Part shown: positions 27,201 to 34,848 of the stretch, piece after piece
How positions within the stretch are numbered: the stretch's first letter is position 1
How the letters are laid out: the number at the start of each line of letters is the position of its first letter
NCBI GenBank assembly: GCA_019635415.1
Contig: JAHBZN010000006.1
Span: forward strand, 87,034-150,783
DNA: 63,750 nucleotides
From: Ramlibacter sp.
GTDB taxonomy: Bacteria > Pseudomonadota > Gammaproteobacteria > Burkholderiales > Burkholderiaceae_C
Direction of reading: 5' to 3'
The notes under the pieces: model-generated
What the model was told of the DNA's origin: nothing
Databases searched by the model: none
What the model saw: the letters and a program-made list of their open reading frames with translations, nothing else
Translations under genes and position numbers: made by a program

Positions 27201-27462
27201 CATCATCATGACCTCGCTGGCGTTCATACTGGGGGTGCTGCCGCTGGTCGTGGCCACGGGGGCCGGCTCGGCGAGCCAGCGGGCGATCGGCACCGGCGTC
27301 ATGGGCGGCATGATCACCGCCACCGCGCTGGCCGTGTTCTTCGTGCCCATCTTCTTCGTCGTGGTGCGGCGAATCTTCAAGGGCAGCGAGCGGCAGCGCC
27401 GAATGTACGCCCATGAACTCAACGGAGGCGACGCCTCCGGTGCCAAGGAGGAGCAGGCATGA
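24295..27462 (+). CDS. acrB: RND multidrug efflux pump (AcrB type)
   Basis: 1055 residues, full length for HAE-1 family pumps. Starts with the conserved MAKFFIDRPIFAWVIALFI. The proton-relay aspartates appear in GIVVDDAIVVVENVERI (about 404-420) and the relay lysine in GLSAKNAVLIIEYAKD (TM10). Periplasmic porter and docking loops are complete. Motif A GQISGAIVGVTVVL is present. Trimers export drugs using proton influx. It is 15 bp after acrA and overlaps oprM by ATGA. Confidence 0.96.
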   Translation: MAKFFIDRPIFAWVIALFILVMGAVAITKLPVAQYPSVAPPSIVVSATYPGASAQTLEDSVISVIEQEMNGSPGLIYMESVTQANGGGQITLSFESGTNADLAQVDVQNRLARASPRLPAAVTQQGVRVDKARSNFLLFTILSSDNPAYDPVALGDYASRTVLPEIQRIPGVGQAQLFGTERAMRVWLDPAKVASFNLSAAEITAAIRAQNAQVSSGTIGDLPNVAGQGIAATVVVNGQLSSREQFGNIVLRANTDGSTVRLKDVARLELGAQTYATSARLNGKPSTGIGVQLSTTGNALATAKAIRKRMEELSRFFPQGVKWDIPYDSSRFVNISISQVVETLVEAMVLVFLVMFLFLQNLRYTVIPTIVVPVSLLGTFAVLLAMGFSINVLTMFGMVLVIGIVVDDAIVVVENVERIMSEEGLPPREATRKAMGQISGAIVGVTVVLVSVFVPLAFFGGAVGNIYRQFSAVMVASILFSAFMALSLTPALCATLLKPVEAGHHHEKRGFFGWFNRGFSRTAKGYEGFVSRLLRRAARYLVVYAAIIGAVLFLGARLPSSFLPAEDQGYMLVNVQLPPGATITRTTRVMEQVEAFILKQPEVQSMVGVLGFSFSGQGQNAALAFVTLKDWSERKGPQHTAQAIAGRAFGALSGVRDAFIFALSPPAIPELGTASGFNFRLQDRGGNGHAALLAARNQLLGAAAKSKVLAGVRPDGLEDAPQLQLDIDRDKAQALGVGFDAINAALSTSLGSSYVNDFPNRGRLQRVIVQADAKDRMQPEDLLKLNAVNVRGAAVPLSAFATTRWINGPMQTIRYNGYPAMRISGDAAPGRSTGEAMDEMERLAGQLPPGFAFEWTGQSREEKLSGAQAFILLGFSLLAVFLCLAALYESWSIPLSVILVVPLGILGALLGANLRGFSNDVYFKVGLITIIGLSAKNAVLIIEYAKDLHAQGKGLVEAVLQACHLRFRPIIMTSLAFILGVLPLVVATGAGSASQRAIGTGVMGGMITATALAVFFVPIFFVVVRRIFKGSERQRRMYAHELNGGDASGAKEEQA

Positions 27463-28862
27463 CATCCCGTGCTCTCAGAATCGCGGCCTCGTCGGCCGCC
27501 GCAGCGCTGGTGACACTCTCGGCATGCTCGATGATCCCGGCCTACCAGCGTCCCGACGCGCCGGTGGCGTCGGCCTGGCCAGGCGGTGCCGAAGCGACGC
27601 CCGCAGCGGTGGCCGCGGCCGATACCGAATGGCAGAGCTATTTTTCCGACCCCGCGCTCCAACGCCTGATCGCCCTGGCGTTGCAGGGCAACCGGGATCT
27701 GCGTGTGGCCGCCCTGAACATCGAGCAGGCGCGCGCGCAGTACCAGATCCGGGGGGCTGACCGCTACCCCACGTTGAATCTCGCGGCCACCGGCTCGCGG
27801 ACGCCGACCACGAACGGTGGCATTGCCAGTACCTACTCCGCAGGCCTTTCGGTGTCCGCCTGGGAGATTGATTTCTTCGGCCGGCTCGCCAGCCTCAAGG
27901 CATCCGCTCAGGCCCAGTACCTGGCCACCGAAGAGGGGCGCAAGGGGGTGCAGATTGCCCTGGTCGCTGCGGTGGCCGGCAGTTACCTGAACCTGCTCGC
28001 CGATGACGAGCTGCTTGCGCTGACGCGCCAGACGCTGGCCACGCGAGAGGAATCGTTCAAGCTGTCCCAACTGCGCTTTGACAACGGCGCGAGCTCCGAA
28101 CTGGACCTGCGCCAGGCCGAGTCGCTGACCGAGGCGGCCCGGGTGGCGCTGGCCCAGCAGCAGCGCCAGCGCGCACTGGACCAGAACGCATTGGTGTTGC
28201 TGATCGGGCAGCCCCTGCCTGCGGACTTGCGATTCACGGGCAGCACCGAGAGCGTCCGGCTGCAGCCCTTGCCGGCCGGCCTTCCTTCCGACCTGCTGAC
28301 GCGGCGGCCCGACATCCGGCAGGCCGAGCAGTTGCTGCTGGCGGCCAATGCCAATATCGGTGCGGCACGCGCGGCATTTTTCCCGCGCATTGCGCTGACC
28401 GCGAGCGCCGGCACGGCGAGCAACCACCTCTCGGGGCTGTTCAGTGGCGGCTCCTGGGGCTGGACGCTGGCGCCGCAGGCCTTGTTGCCGCTGTTCGACG
28501 CCGGGCGCAACCAGGCCGGCCTGGCCTCTGCCCGTGCGGGCCGGGACATTGCGGTGGCCCAGTATGAAAAGTCCATCCAGACGGCTTTCCGTGAAGTGGC
28601 TGACGCCCTGGCGGGGCAGGCCACACTGGTGGAGCAGCTGCGGGCCCAGCAGGCCCAGGCGCAGGCCGAGGCCGCCCGGTTCAAGCTGTCCGACCTGCGC
28701 TACCAGAACGGCGTGGCCAGTTACCTCGACTTGCTGGACGCCCAGCGCGCGCTGTTCGGCACGCGCCAGGCGGTGGTGCAGACCCGGCTGCTGCAACTGC
28801 AGAATCAGGTGGCCCTGTACAAGGCGCTGGGGGGCGGCTGGAAGGACACCGGCGCCCATTGA
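27459..28862 (+). CDS. oprM: RND outer-membrane factor (OprM/NodT family lipoprotein)
   Basis: 467 residues starting in an ATGA overlap with acrB. Lipobox LSAC near residues 20-23. Two OEP repeats, the first beginning around DPALQRLIALALQGNRDLRVA, the second around TRRPDIRQAEQLLLAANANIG. It ends with a VALYKALGGGW element typical of TolC-family channels. It completes the tripartite pump across the outer membrane. A hairpin follows the stop directly. Confidence 0.95.
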   Translation: MTSRALRIAASSAAAALVTLSACSMIPAYQRPDAPVASAWPGGAEATPAAVAAADTEWQSYFSDPALQRLIALALQGNRDLRVAALNIEQARAQYQIRGADRYPTLNLAATGSRTPTTNGGIASTYSAGLSVSAWEIDFFGRLASLKASAQAQYLATEEGRKGVQIALVAAVAGSYLNLLADDELLALTRQTLATREESFKLSQLRFDNGASSELDLRQAESLTEAARVALAQQQRQRALDQNALVLLIGQPLPADLRFTGSTESVRLQPLPAGLPSDLLTRRPDIRQAEQLLLAANANIGAARAAFFPRIALTASAGTASNHLSGLFSGGSWGWTLAPQALLPLFDAGRNQAGLASARAGRDIAVAQYEKSIQTAFREVADALAGQATLVEQLRAQQAQAQAEAARFKLSDLRYQNGVASYLDLLDAQRALFGTRQAVVQTRLLQLQNQVALYKALGGGWKDTGAH

Positions 28863-28866
28863 GCGC

Positions 28867-28902
28867 GGCCTGCGGGTTTCCCCGCAAGGCCGTCGCTATA
28901 AT
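28867..28902 (+). promoter_or_regulatory. Hairpin after oprM and promoter of the cytochrome c5 gene
   Basis: A stem GGCC-TGCGGG / CCCGCA-A-GGCC (28867-28891, one bulge) without T-tract follows the oprM stop. It is followed by a perfect TATAAT at 28897-28902. No good -35 lies 17 bp upstream. Transcription would begin near 28909, giving a leader of about 30 nt for the gene at 28941. Confidence 0.5.
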
Positions 28903-28940
28903 CGAGGGTTGATTTCGAAGCCCCGTTTTTTGAGGACGCC

Positions 28941-29525
28941 ATGAGCGACAACTCCCACGAAGAAGCCCACACGGGCCCGATCAAGAATCCGAAGCAGCTG
29001 CTCCTGGCGGTGTTTTTCTCGTTCGTCATTCCCGTGTTCATCATCATTGGCCTGGTGTATTTCGTGACCTCGGCCGCCAAGCCGGCGGGTCGCCCGGGCG
29101 GGGAGGGGCTGTCGCTCAGCGGCATCACGGCGGATGCCCAGGCCAAGGGCGTGGCCGAGCGCCTCCAGAAGATCGGCATGGTGGAAATCCGTGACGCGAA
29201 CCGGCCGCTCAAGACGGGCGAGGAAGTCTTCAAGGCCCAATGCACGACCTGCCACAGTGCCGGTGTGGCAGGCGCGCCCAAGTTTGGCGATGCGGGTGCC
29301 TGGGGTCCGCGCATCAAGACCGGGCTTGATTCGCTGCTGCATTCGGCGCTCAAGGGCAAGGGGGCCATGGGCCCCCAGGGTGGTGGTGATTTCGACGACG
29401 TCGAAGTGGCCCGCGCAGTGGTCTACATGGCCAACGCCGGCGGTGCCAAGTTTGCCGAACCGCAACGCCCTGCGGCGGCCGCCTCGGCACCTGCAGCGGC
29501 TGACGCGCCCATGGCCAAGAAGTAA
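28941..29525 (+). CDS. Membrane-anchored cytochrome c5 family protein
   Basis: 194 residues. Cytoplasmic N-terminus, one transmembrane helix (about 22-43), a Gly/Pro-rich linker, then a c-type haem domain with CTTCH (about 99-103) and an axial-ligand Met candidate in KGAMGPQGG (about 144). Ala/Pro-rich tail at the C-terminus. Such proteins carry electrons on the periplasmic face, typically toward terminal oxidases. Transcribed alone from its own TATAAT box and ended by a strong terminator. Confidence 0.88.
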   Translation: MSDNSHEEAHTGPIKNPKQLLLAVFFSFVIPVFIIIGLVYFVTSAAKPAGRPGGEGLSLSGITADAQAKGVAERLQKIGMVEIRDANRPLKTGEEVFKAQCTTCHSAGVAGAPKFGDAGAWGPRIKTGLDSLLHSALKGKGAMGPQGGGDFDDVEVARAVVYMANAGGAKFAEPQRPAAAASAPAAADAPMAKK

Positions 29526-29551
29526 ACGCCTCGCGAAGGCCGTCAGAAAAA

Positions 29552-29574
29552 GCCGGTCACCGACCGGCTTTTTT
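29552..29574. terminator. Rho-independent terminator between convergent genes
   Basis: Perfect 7-bp stem GCCGGTC-ACC-GACCGGC followed by six T (29569-29574) and preceded by a run of A, so it can work in both directions. The stop codon of the minus-strand gene (29557-29559) lies inside the hairpin. Confidence 0.9.
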
Positions 29575-30105
29575 CATGGGGCTTCGCTGGTAGCCAAAGC
29601 GCGTGGGCAACTCCGCCGCGAGGTGCTCCACGGGGGTCCACAGGCCCTGTTCCACGGCCTCCGCGGCCTGGGGCACATCCTGGGTATGCACCAGGCCGAA
29701 ACCCAGATCGGTGTCGAGGTAGACGCGGCCTTGCTCGTCCACCACGCTACCCTTGACCCGCGCCGGATGCCCGGTATGGGCCCGGACTGACCCGTCCGGG
29801 TCGATGCGCCACACCAGCGGGGTCAGATCCAGTTCCACGTACACGCGCTGGGGGCCGTTCTGGAAGAACCATCGGCCCGCATTGTCGCTTTCATAGTTGC
29901 GCTGGATGAAGTCGATCAGCTTGTCGTGCTTCAGCAACGAGCCGCGGCTGCCCGCTGTGCCACCGTCCTCGCGTGAAAACGGCCCGGCGGCCTGGGTGCG
30001 GTCGTCGCGCATGTACCAGTTGCCGCGTGCGTCCAGCCCGAGCCAGCCGTAACAGTCGGGAACGTTGGGCCATTTGGCGATGGCCTGGCGGACGATGTCA
30101 TCCAT
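29557..30105 (-). CDS. Conserved protein of unknown function, possibly DUF2944-type
   Basis: 182 residues, soluble, no signal peptide. The start MDDIVRQA-x-x-KWPNVP and later WYMRDDRTQAAG and WFFQNGPQRVYVELD are typical of a betaproteobacterial protein family of unknown function; I believe this is DUF2944 but cannot confirm the number. GLGLVHTQD-type residues lie near the end. It is followed on the same strand, across 9 bp, by the TSUP permease gene upstream of it in transcription order, so the two probably form one operon. The last codons form part of the shared terminator. Function unknown. Confidence 0.7.
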   Translation of the reverse strand: MDDIVRQAIAKWPNVPDCYGWLGLDARGNWYMRDDRTQAAGPFSREDGGTAGSRGSLLKHDKLIDFIQRNYESDNAGRWFFQNGPQRVYVELDLTPLVWRIDPDGSVRAHTGHPARVKGSVVDEQGRVYLDTDLGFGLVHTQDVPQAAEAVEQGLWTPVEHLAAELPTRFGYQRSPMKKAGR

Positions 30106-30114
30106 GGCCGCACC

Positions 30115-30873
30115 TTAACGCAGAAACGCGTCGTAGCCGGTCTTGAGGATCAGCGCGCTCACGACAACGATGAACACCACGCGGACGAAGCCCGTGCCGT
30201 GCTTCAGCGCCATGTGGGTGCCGATCACGCTGCCCAGGACGTTCGCCACGGCCAGGGCCAGCGCAAAGTGCCACCAGACGTGCCCCTTGAGCGCGAACAG
30301 GATCAGGGCGGCAAGGTTGGTGGCCGTGTTGAGCAGCTTGGCCGAGGCCGAGGCGTTGAGGAAGTCGTAGCCGAGCAGCCGCACGAACAGGAACACGAAG
30401 AAGCTGCCGGTGCCCGGTCCGAAGAACCCGTCGTAGAACCCGATGACCATCCCGATCGCGCAGGCCGCGGCCGTTTCGGTCAGTCCCGAGAGATGGGGCT
30501 GGTGGTGTTTGCCGAGTTCCTTCTTGGCCAGCGTGTAGCCCAGCACCGCCACCAGGACAAAGGGCAGCAGCTTGCGCAGGAACTCCGGGGAGATGACGGT
30601 GACCACCCAGGCCCCGGCAAACGAGCCGGCAAAGCCGGCGGCGGCTGCCGGCAGCAGGGCCTGCCAGCGCATCTGGACCCGGCGGCTGTATTGGGCGGTG
30701 GCAATCGCCGTCCCCCAGACCGAAGCGCTCTTGTTGACGCCAAACAGTGTAGCGGGGTGCGTGGTGGGGAAGGTGGCGAACAGGGCGGGAACCAGCACCA
30801 GCCCCCCGCCGCCCACGATCGCGTCCACAAAACCGGCCAGCAGCGAAGCCAGCGACACAAGCATCAATTCCAT
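30115..30873 (-). CDS. TSUP family permease (TauE/SafE, YfcA-like)
   Basis: 252 residues with about eight hydrophobic helices. The N-terminal LLAGFVDAIVGGGGLVLVPAL is diagnostic of TSUP proteins, and the second half repeats it as VIGFYDGFFGPGTGSFFVF. The family exports or imports sulfite, sulfonates, sulfoacetate and related organic anions. Substrate here is unknown. Only 9 bp separate it from the downstream conserved gene. Start ATG at 30873; the leader region upstream is structured. Confidence 0.9.
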   Translation of the reverse strand: MELMLVSLASLLAGFVDAIVGGGGLVLVPALFATFPTTHPATLFGVNKSASVWGTAIATAQYSRRVQMRWQALLPAAAAGFAGSFAGAWVVTVISPEFLRKLLPFVLVAVLGYTLAKKELGKHHQPHLSGLTETAAACAIGMVIGFYDGFFGPGTGSFFVFLFVRLLGYDFLNASASAKLLNTATNLAALILFALKGHVWWHFALALAVANVLGSVIGTHMALKHGTGFVRVVFIVVVSALILKTGYDAFLR

Positions 30874-30895
30874 GCGTGAATTGTCGCACCCGGAT

Positions 30896-30950
30896 TGCTA
30901 TCAATTTAGAAGCAAAAGGTGACCATCTGGCAAGGGCTGGCGCCTGTTTT
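30896..30950 (+). repeat. Dispersed repeat, copy C (intergenic)
   Basis: 55 bp from TGCTATCAATTT to GCCTGTTTT. Aligned without gaps to the copy at 43104-43158 it matches 33 of 55 positions, including CTAT at one end, AGGGCT in the middle and GTTTT at the end. It lies between the TSUP start and the amtB promoter region. Confidence 0.6.
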
Positions 30951-30977
30951 GGCCCAGATTTCCGGTACACCGCAAAC

Positions 30978-31003
30978 AAAAAGGCGCCGGGACTGCCGGC
31001 GCC
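30978..31003 (-). terminator. Minus-strand rho-independent terminator with no assigned gene
   Basis: GGCGCCGG-GACTG-CCGGCGCC (30983-31003) is a perfect 8-bp stem. On the minus strand it is followed by TTTTT (30982-30978). No minus-strand gene ends here; the TSUP start lies about 105 bp further along the same strand. It may end a small RNA or act as a leader attenuator of the TSUP operon. GGCGCC occurs four times between 30939 and 31032, so alternative pairings are possible. Confidence 0.6.
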
Positions 31004-31125
31004 TTGCAAAGCGAGCGCCTCGAGCGGGCGCCTGGAATCGATGTGTGCGTTGTTGGGGGGTGTCTCCTCGGCTCCTCTGCATGTCATGCGGCTTGCACGC
31101 ATGCGAGTGCCAGCACTTTAGCGTG

Positions 31126-31218
31126 CGCACCGCCATAGTGCATTGGGAGTTTCCCGTGCCCGGGAATCGACGGCGGATGGCACTTCAGGGTTAACCACTA
31201 TCTGGCATGAGTTATGCA
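31126..31218 (+). promoter_or_regulatory. NtrC-like site and sigma-54 promoter of amtB
   Basis: GCACC-N5-AGTGCA (31127-31142) differs from the NtrC core GCACC-N5-GGTGCA at one position. About 70 bp downstream, positions 31202-31218 match the sigma-54 consensus: TGGCA at -24 and TGC at -12, with the invariant GG and GC at the correct 12-bp spacing. Predicted transcription start is near 31229. The rest of 30951-31254 holds a minus-strand terminator and no gene I can support. Confidence 0.72.
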
Positions 31219-31254
31219 GCGGACAGTCCAGTTGGGTCAAAACAAGGACTATTT

Positions 31255-32694
31255 ATGCGGGACACGGGAAAACGGATCATCCTGACCATGGCGCTCTGGG
31301 CCGGATTGCAGGCGCTGGCCTGGGCCCAGACGGCGGCGCCGGCCAGTGGCGCTGAAACGGCAGCGCCGCCAGCCGCCACGGCAGCGGCGGCCGCCGCCGT
31401 GGCGCCGGCGGTTGCGCCGGCCGCGGCCGCCCCCGCCCCCGCACCGGCTCCAACGCGGCCGGCACTGGTGGCACAGGACACGATCAACGGCGCCGACACC
31501 GCCTGGATGATGACCTCCACGGCACTCGTGCTGCTCATGACGCTGCCCGGCATTGCCCTGTTCTACGCAGGCATGGTGCGCAAGAAAAGCGTGATCAACA
31601 CCATGGCCTGTGTGGTCGCCATCGCGGCGCTGGTCAGCCTGCTGTGGTTCGCCGTGGGCTATTCCTGGGCCTTCACACCGGGCAGCGGACTGATCGGCAG
31701 CCACGACCGGCTGTGGTTCAGTGGACTGGATTACCTCAAGGAAAGCGGCAAGGTGGCCGTGAGCCACGTGGCTCCCAACATCCCCGAGTCGGTCTACGCG
31801 ATGTTCCAGCTCACCTTCGCCATCATCACCGCGGCGCTGGTGGTGGGCTCGTTCGTGGAGCGCATGAAGTTTTCCGCCATGCTGTGGTTCATCGGCATGT
31901 GGTCGCTGGTGGTGTACGCGCCGATTGCCCACTGGGTGTGGGAGCCGGGTGGCTGGCTGGCGCAACTGGGCGCGCTCGACTTTGCCGGAGGATCGGTGGT
32001 GCACATCAATGCGGGCATTTCAGGACTGGTGTGCGCCTATTTCCTGGGGCCCCGGCGCGGTTATGGCCGCGAGGCCTTCGAGCCCTACAACCTGGGCCTG
32101 ACCATGGCCGGCGCCGGCATGCTGTGGGTGGGCTGGTTCGGCTTCAACGCGGGTTCGGCTGTCGCGTCGGACGGCCGCGCCGGCCTGGCCATGGCGGTCA
32201 CGCACATTGCCGCCGCTGCCGGAGCCATTTCCTGGATGCTGGGTGAGTGGGTGCTGCGTGGCCGGCCTTCGCTGCTGGGGCTGTGCTCGGGCCTCGTGGC
32301 GGGTCTGGTGGCCATCACTCCCGCGGCGGGCTTTGTGACCCCCAAGTCGGCGCTGCTGATCGGCCTGATCGCCGGCCTGGCCTGCTACTGGGGAGCCACT
32401 GGGCTCAAGCGACTGCTTCGCGCCGACGACTCACTCGATGTGTTTGGCGTGCACGGCATCGGCGGTATCGTCGGCTCGCTGCTCACCGGCGTGTTTGTCA
32501 GCAAGACGGTGTCTGGCGCCGAGGGCAGCGTGTTGACCCAGGCCATTGGCGCGGGCGCGGTCCTGGCCTACAGCCTGGTCATGACGGTGCTGCTGCTGCT
32601 GCTGACCAAGTTCATCGTCGGCCTGCGGGTGGACGAGCAAAGCGAGCTGACCGGGCTCGACATCGCGCAGCACCGGGAGCGGATGGGTTCGTAG
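31255..32694 (+). CDS. amtB: Ammonium transporter AmtB
   Basis: 479 residues from the ATG at 31255 with AAGGAC upstream. The in-frame ATG at 31207 lies inside the sigma-54 promoter and is rejected. Signal peptide (cleavage after LAWAQ), Ala/Pro-rich linker (about 25-68), then the eleven-helix Amt domain: DTAWMMTSTALVLLMTLPGIALFY, AGMVRKKSVIN, FAGGSVVHINAG with the channel histidine, and DVFGVHGIGGIVGSLLTG with the second histidine. It takes up ammonium under nitrogen limitation. No glnK/glnB gene is adjacent. Confidence 0.95.
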   Translation: MRDTGKRIILTMALWAGLQALAWAQTAAPASGAETAAPPAATAAAAAAVAPAVAPAAAAPAPAPAPTRPALVAQDTINGADTAWMMTSTALVLLMTLPGIALFYAGMVRKKSVINTMACVVAIAALVSLLWFAVGYSWAFTPGSGLIGSHDRLWFSGLDYLKESGKVAVSHVAPNIPESVYAMFQLTFAIITAALVVGSFVERMKFSAMLWFIGMWSLVVYAPIAHWVWEPGGWLAQLGALDFAGGSVVHINAGISGLVCAYFLGPRRGYGREAFEPYNLGLTMAGAGMLWVGWFGFNAGSAVASDGRAGLAMAVTHIAAAAGAISWMLGEWVLRGRPSLLGLCSGLVAGLVAITPAAGFVTPKSALLIGLIAGLACYWGATGLKRLLRADDSLDVFGVHGIGGIVGSLLTGVFVSKTVSGAEGSVLTQAIGAGAVLAYSLVMTVLLLLLTKFIVGLRVDEQSELTGLDIAQHRERMGS

Positions 32695-32724
32695 TCATCA
32701 AACCATCAGGCAAGGAGGCCCAGC

Positions 32725-33165
32725 ATGTTGGTCAGTGAAAAACTCGCGATGGCGGCGCATCTGCATGTTCTGCTGCGACGCAAGACAGGGCGCGTCACGG
32801 ACACCGAATGGATGGCCGCCAACACCGAGTACGCCATGGAGATCGTGCGCTTTGCGCGGGCCAAGGCCCAGGAGGATGGTCATCCCGACCTTGCGGAATG
32901 GGCTGACAAGCTGGAGCGCGCCACGCTGGAAACCGCCAAGGCCCCCAGCCGCCCGCTGGCCCAGAGCGCGCTGCAGATCCTGCGGGAGCGTTCCACCGCG
33001 CCAGCGCCATTGCAGGAGGCGCCCGGCTTCTCGCCGGACACCACGGGTGGGTTCTCGGCCTCGTCGTTTGGCGAGTCCGGGTTTGCCGACTCCACGCTGG
33101 GCACGGGCCGCCAGCGCAAGGAGCGTGACCCCAACGCGCCCCGCTACGTCGGGGGCATCCGCTGA
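32725..33165 (+). CDS. Conserved hypothetical protein after amtB
   Basis: 146 residues; family not recognised. ATG at 32725 with AAGGAGG ideally placed. The N-terminal 85 residues look helical and charged (KLAMAAHLHVLLRRKTGRVTD; EIVRFARAKAQ). The rest is low-complexity Pro/Ser/Gly with the ending RYVGGIR. No signal peptide or membrane helix. It lies 30 bp after amtB, so it may be co-transcribed under nitrogen control, but no functional link is visible. Confidence 0.72.
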   Translation: MLVSEKLAMAAHLHVLLRRKTGRVTDTEWMAANTEYAMEIVRFARAKAQEDGHPDLAEWADKLERATLETAKAPSRPLAQSALQILRERSTAPAPLQEAPGFSPDTTGGFSASSFGESGFADSTLGTGRQRKERDPNAPRYVGGIR

Positions 33166-33177
33166 CGGCGGGCGCGG

Positions 33178-34845
33178 TCAGCGCCCGGTCTGAATCCACT
33201 CAGCGGCTTTTTCCGCGAGCATCAGCGTCGGCGAGTTGGTGTTGCCGCTCGTGATGGTGGGCATGGCTCCTGCGTCCACCACGCGCAGGCCCGCCACACC
33301 GCGAACCCGCAGGTGCGAATCCAGCACCGCCATCGGGTCGCCATCGGGGCCCATTCGCGTCGTGCCGACCGGGTGGAAGATCGTGGTGGCAATGTCGCCC
33401 GCGAGCCGCGCCAGTTCTTCGTCGGTCTGGAACTGGGGGCCGGGCTTCCATTCCTCGGGCTGGTAGCGGGCCAGGGCCGGCTGGGCAACGATGCGCCGCG
33501 TGACGCGAAGGGAGTCGGCGGCCACCTTGCGGTCGGCCTCCGTGCTCAGGTAGTTCGGGGCAATCGCTGGCGCATCTTCAAACCAGGCGCTGCGAATTTT
33601 CACGGTGCCGCGGCTCGTGGGATTGAGGTTGCACACGCTGGCCGTGAAGGCGGGCACGCTGTGCAGCGGTTCGCCAAAGGCGTCCAGGCTCAGCGGCTGC
33701 ACGTGGTATTCCAGGTTGGGCCAGGGCTGGTCGGGGGAGCTGCGGGTGAAGGCGCCCAGCTGCGAGGGCGCCATGCTCATCGGGCCGCTGCGGCTGACCG
33801 CGTACTCCAAGCCGATCCGGGCCTTGCCCCACAGTGAGTTGGCCAGGACGTTGAGCGTGGGCACGCCCTGGACCCTGAACACCGCCCTGATCTGCAGGTG
33901 GTCTTGCAGGTTGGCGCCCACGCCGGGCAGATCGTGAACCACCGTGATGCCATGCTGGCGCAGCAGCGGCGCCGGGCCCACGCCCGACAGCTGCAGCAAT
34001 TGCGGCGAGCCGATGCTGCCCGCGCTCAGGATGACCTCGCCAGCCGCACGCACGGTCACCATCTGGCCGTCCTTGCGCACCACGGCGCCCGCGCATCGCC
34101 GGCTGCCGTCGGGCTGTGTCTCGATCAGCAGCCGCGACACCTGGGCCGAGGTCCACATCTCGAAATTGGAGCGCGCCGTGCATGTGGGCCGCAGAAACGC
34201 CTTGGCGGTGTTCCAGCGCCAGCCGCTTTTCTGATTGACCTCGAAGTAGCCCACGCCCTCGTTGCTGCCACTGTTGAAATCGTCGGTAGCGGGCAGGCCG
34301 GCCTGCTGCGCGGCCAGGGCAAAGGCGTCGAGCACATCCCAGCGCAGGCGCTGCTTCTCGATCCGCCACTCGCCCGTGCTCCCCGTGCGCCTGTTGCCAT
34401 GCAACTGCTTGAAGGCATCGCTCACGCCCTCGGGCTGGTCGAGCCGCCAATGGTCTTCATGCTTGCGGAAATAGGGCAGCGCGGCGTCCCAGCGCCAGTC
34501 GGCGTCGCCGGTGAACTCGGCCCAGTGGTCGTAGTCGCGCGCCTGGCCGCGCATGTAGATCATGCCGTTGATGCTGCTGCACCCGCCCAGCGTCTTGCCG
34601 CGCGGATACCGCAGCGCCCGGCCGTTGAGGCCGGCATCGGGCTCGGTCTGGTAGAGCCAGTCGGTGCGCGGGTTGCCGATGCAGTACAGGTAGCCCACCG
34701 GGATGTGGATCCAGTGGTAGTTGTCCTTGCGGCCCGCCTCGAGCAGCAGCACCCGTTTGCCCGGATCGGCCGACAGGCGGTTGGCCAGGAGGCAACCCGC
34801 GGTGCCGGCGCCGATGATGATGTAGTCGAACGAGGGCTCGCTCAC
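33178..34845 (-). CDS. GMC-family FAD oxidoreductase (choline dehydrogenase-like)
   Basis: 555 residues from a GTG at 34845. The N-terminal FAD-binding motif is GAGTAGCLLANRLS (about 12-25), followed by the GMC signatures: GKTLGGCSSINGMIYMRG (about 84-101) and GSIGSPQLLQLSGVGP (about 268-283). The C-terminal HPVGTTRMGP and NTNSPTLMLAEKAA contain the catalytic His and Asn region. It oxidises an alcohol to aldehyde; substrate unknown. It starts 3 bp after the stop of the aldehyde dehydrogenase gene, which could take the aldehyde onward. Confidence 0.93.
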   Translation of the reverse strand: MSEPSFDYIIIGAGTAGCLLANRLSADPGKRVLLLEAGRKDNYHWIHIPVGYLYCIGNPRTDWLYQTEPDAGLNGRALRYPRGKTLGGCSSINGMIYMRGQARDYDHWAEFTGDADWRWDAALPYFRKHEDHWRLDQPEGVSDAFKQLHGNRRTGSTGEWRIEKQRLRWDVLDAFALAAQQAGLPATDDFNSGSNEGVGYFEVNQKSGWRWNTAKAFLRPTCTARSNFEMWTSAQVSRLLIETQPDGSRRCAGAVVRKDGQMVTVRAAGEVILSAGSIGSPQLLQLSGVGPAPLLRQHGITVVHDLPGVGANLQDHLQIRAVFRVQGVPTLNVLANSLWGKARIGLEYAVSRSGPMSMAPSQLGAFTRSSPDQPWPNLEYHVQPLSLDAFGEPLHSVPAFTASVCNLNPTSRGTVKIRSAWFEDAPAIAPNYLSTEADRKVAADSLRVTRRIVAQPALARYQPEEWKPGPQFQTDEELARLAGDIATTIFHPVGTTRMGPDGDPMAVLDSHLRVRGVAGLRVVDAGAMPTITSGNTNSPTLMLAEKAAEWIQTGR

Positions 34846-34848
34846 GGG

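Noticed and set aside
24637..27465. Long open frame (about 940 codons) antisense to acrB
   Set aside because: Its product is His/Gln/Arg-rich with no known domain, as expected when a high-GC gene is read on the opposite strand. acrB is intact and clearly coding.
30906..31136. 76-codon minus-strand frame in the amtB-TSUP gap as a leader peptide or small Cys/His-rich protein
   Set aside because: No ribosome site at its ATG, it runs through a terminator hairpin and a dispersed repeat, and its composition is dominated by Arg and Gln. The region is better treated as structured noncoding sequence.
31207..31254. ATG at 31207 as the amtB start
   Set aside because: It lies inside the sigma-54 -24/-12 element. 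The signal peptide and ribosome site fit 31255.
31350..31465. Ala/Pro codon repeats at the amtB 5' end as a tandem repeat or CRISPR-like array
   Set aside because: Simple GCG/CCG codon runs encoding a flexible linker; no regular unit or spacer structure.
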